From the NCBI GenBank assembly GCA_026874595.1, contig CM049311.1:65141953-65205952 (forward strand): a stretch of 64,000 bases of DNA. The letters run 5' to 3'. Origin of the DNA: Sipunculus nudus. Lineage: Eukaryota > Annelida > Sipuncula > Golfingiida > Sipunculidae. Shown here piece after piece: positions 63,690-64,000 of this stretch (position 1 is its first letter; every line of letters begins with the position of its first letter). The translations under genes were made by a program, and so were the position numbers. The notes beneath the pieces were generated by a model. That model searched no databases, was not told where the DNA came from, and worked only from the letters and a program-made list of their open reading frames with translations.

Positions 63690-64000
63690 ACATTGATAAT
63701 CAATTAATTCATTTAATTTTCAACATTCCAAATAACTGCATATCTAATAGTTCAGAGTGAGCTGCCAACCTTAGTTTGTGCTGGACAAACAGTCTAGTGT
63801 CTTTAATGCAGCTTCACTTGGCTTGTGTTAAAGCCATGTTTTCTAATTGTCTTTGGACCACTGTTAATCTTGCATAGAAGAGCCATAATTAGAACCATCT
63901 GCTAGAGTTATGTAGTTTTATATGGTCCAGAAATAGGACAGGTCCTTCAAAAATGAAGCCTCTCTGGGGGGTTATCATATTTGTGGCTCCTGTACATCTT
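63690..64000. other. Terminal stretch, nothing recognised
   Basis: AT-rich sequence with no exon or repeat signature that I can support. Confidence 0.5.

Larger units (their letters stand above)
30757..64000 (+). other. DENND5 intron 2 (more than 33 kb, open at the window edge)
   Basis: Inferred from the absence of any further DENND5-like exon on the plus strand. Most identifiable content is repeats: F1, F2 and F3 elements, a MITE and a SINE. Stretches 30757-34200, 34606-37752, 38045-40765, 42221-44449, 46325-50835 and 54380-57469 show no feature I can support beyond AT-rich single-copy-looking DNA and an isolated F2-like tail near 32147-32175. Confidence 0.6.

Overview
This is metazoan genomic DNA: spliced genes with GT-AG introns, long AT-rich introns, tRNA-derived SINEs, MITEs and many tandem-core repeats. 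The repeat style resembles bivalve 'pearl' elements and Drosophila DINE-1/HINE elements. A lophotrochozoan, probably mollusc, source is my best guess. It rests on repeat style and protein families, not on a marker gene.

Two host genes are recognisable. At 491-2462 (+) are the last four exons of a CYP2-clan cytochrome P450; the 5' exons lie outside the window. At 21370-21463 and 30647-30756 (+) are the first two coding exons of a DENND5 (RAB6IP1-like) gene. No further DENND5 exon was found, so everything from 30757 to 64000 is most simply one intron longer than 33 kb.

Between them, 9148-15334 is a 6.2-kb DNA transposon with diverged terminal inverted repeats longer than 300 bp and a 3-bp TAC target duplication. 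It has one ~4.2-kb intronless coding region, now broken by three frameshifts and a stop. The protein combines an N-terminal Cys/His cluster, a FEN1/XPG-like (PIN-fold) nuclease signature and a C-terminal tesmin/TSO1-type CXC cluster. The nearest named group I can think of is Academ/AcademX. This is the most interesting object in the window.

Much of the remainder is at least five families of non-autonomous elements that share one plan. Three of them show a 5' hairpin whose arm is repeated inverted near the 3' end; all five have a tandem core and a 3' hairpin followed closely by CTAGTT or CTTGTT. This is the expected layout of HINE/Helentron-type elements. They are labelled here F1 (40766-42220, 44450-46324, 61273-62442), F2 (about 4395-6117, 27784-29650, 28205-29396, 50974-54142, 58215-62626), F3 (57970-63689), F4 (about 2926-6488) and F5 (about 25087-26623). 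Several are nested, including a three-level nest at 57970-63689 where neighbouring tandem units serve as empty-site controls. Two MITEs with target duplications (18772-18992, 37756-38041), two tRNA-derived SINE copies and several microsatellites complete the picture. No rRNA, CRISPR or functional tRNA gene was seen.
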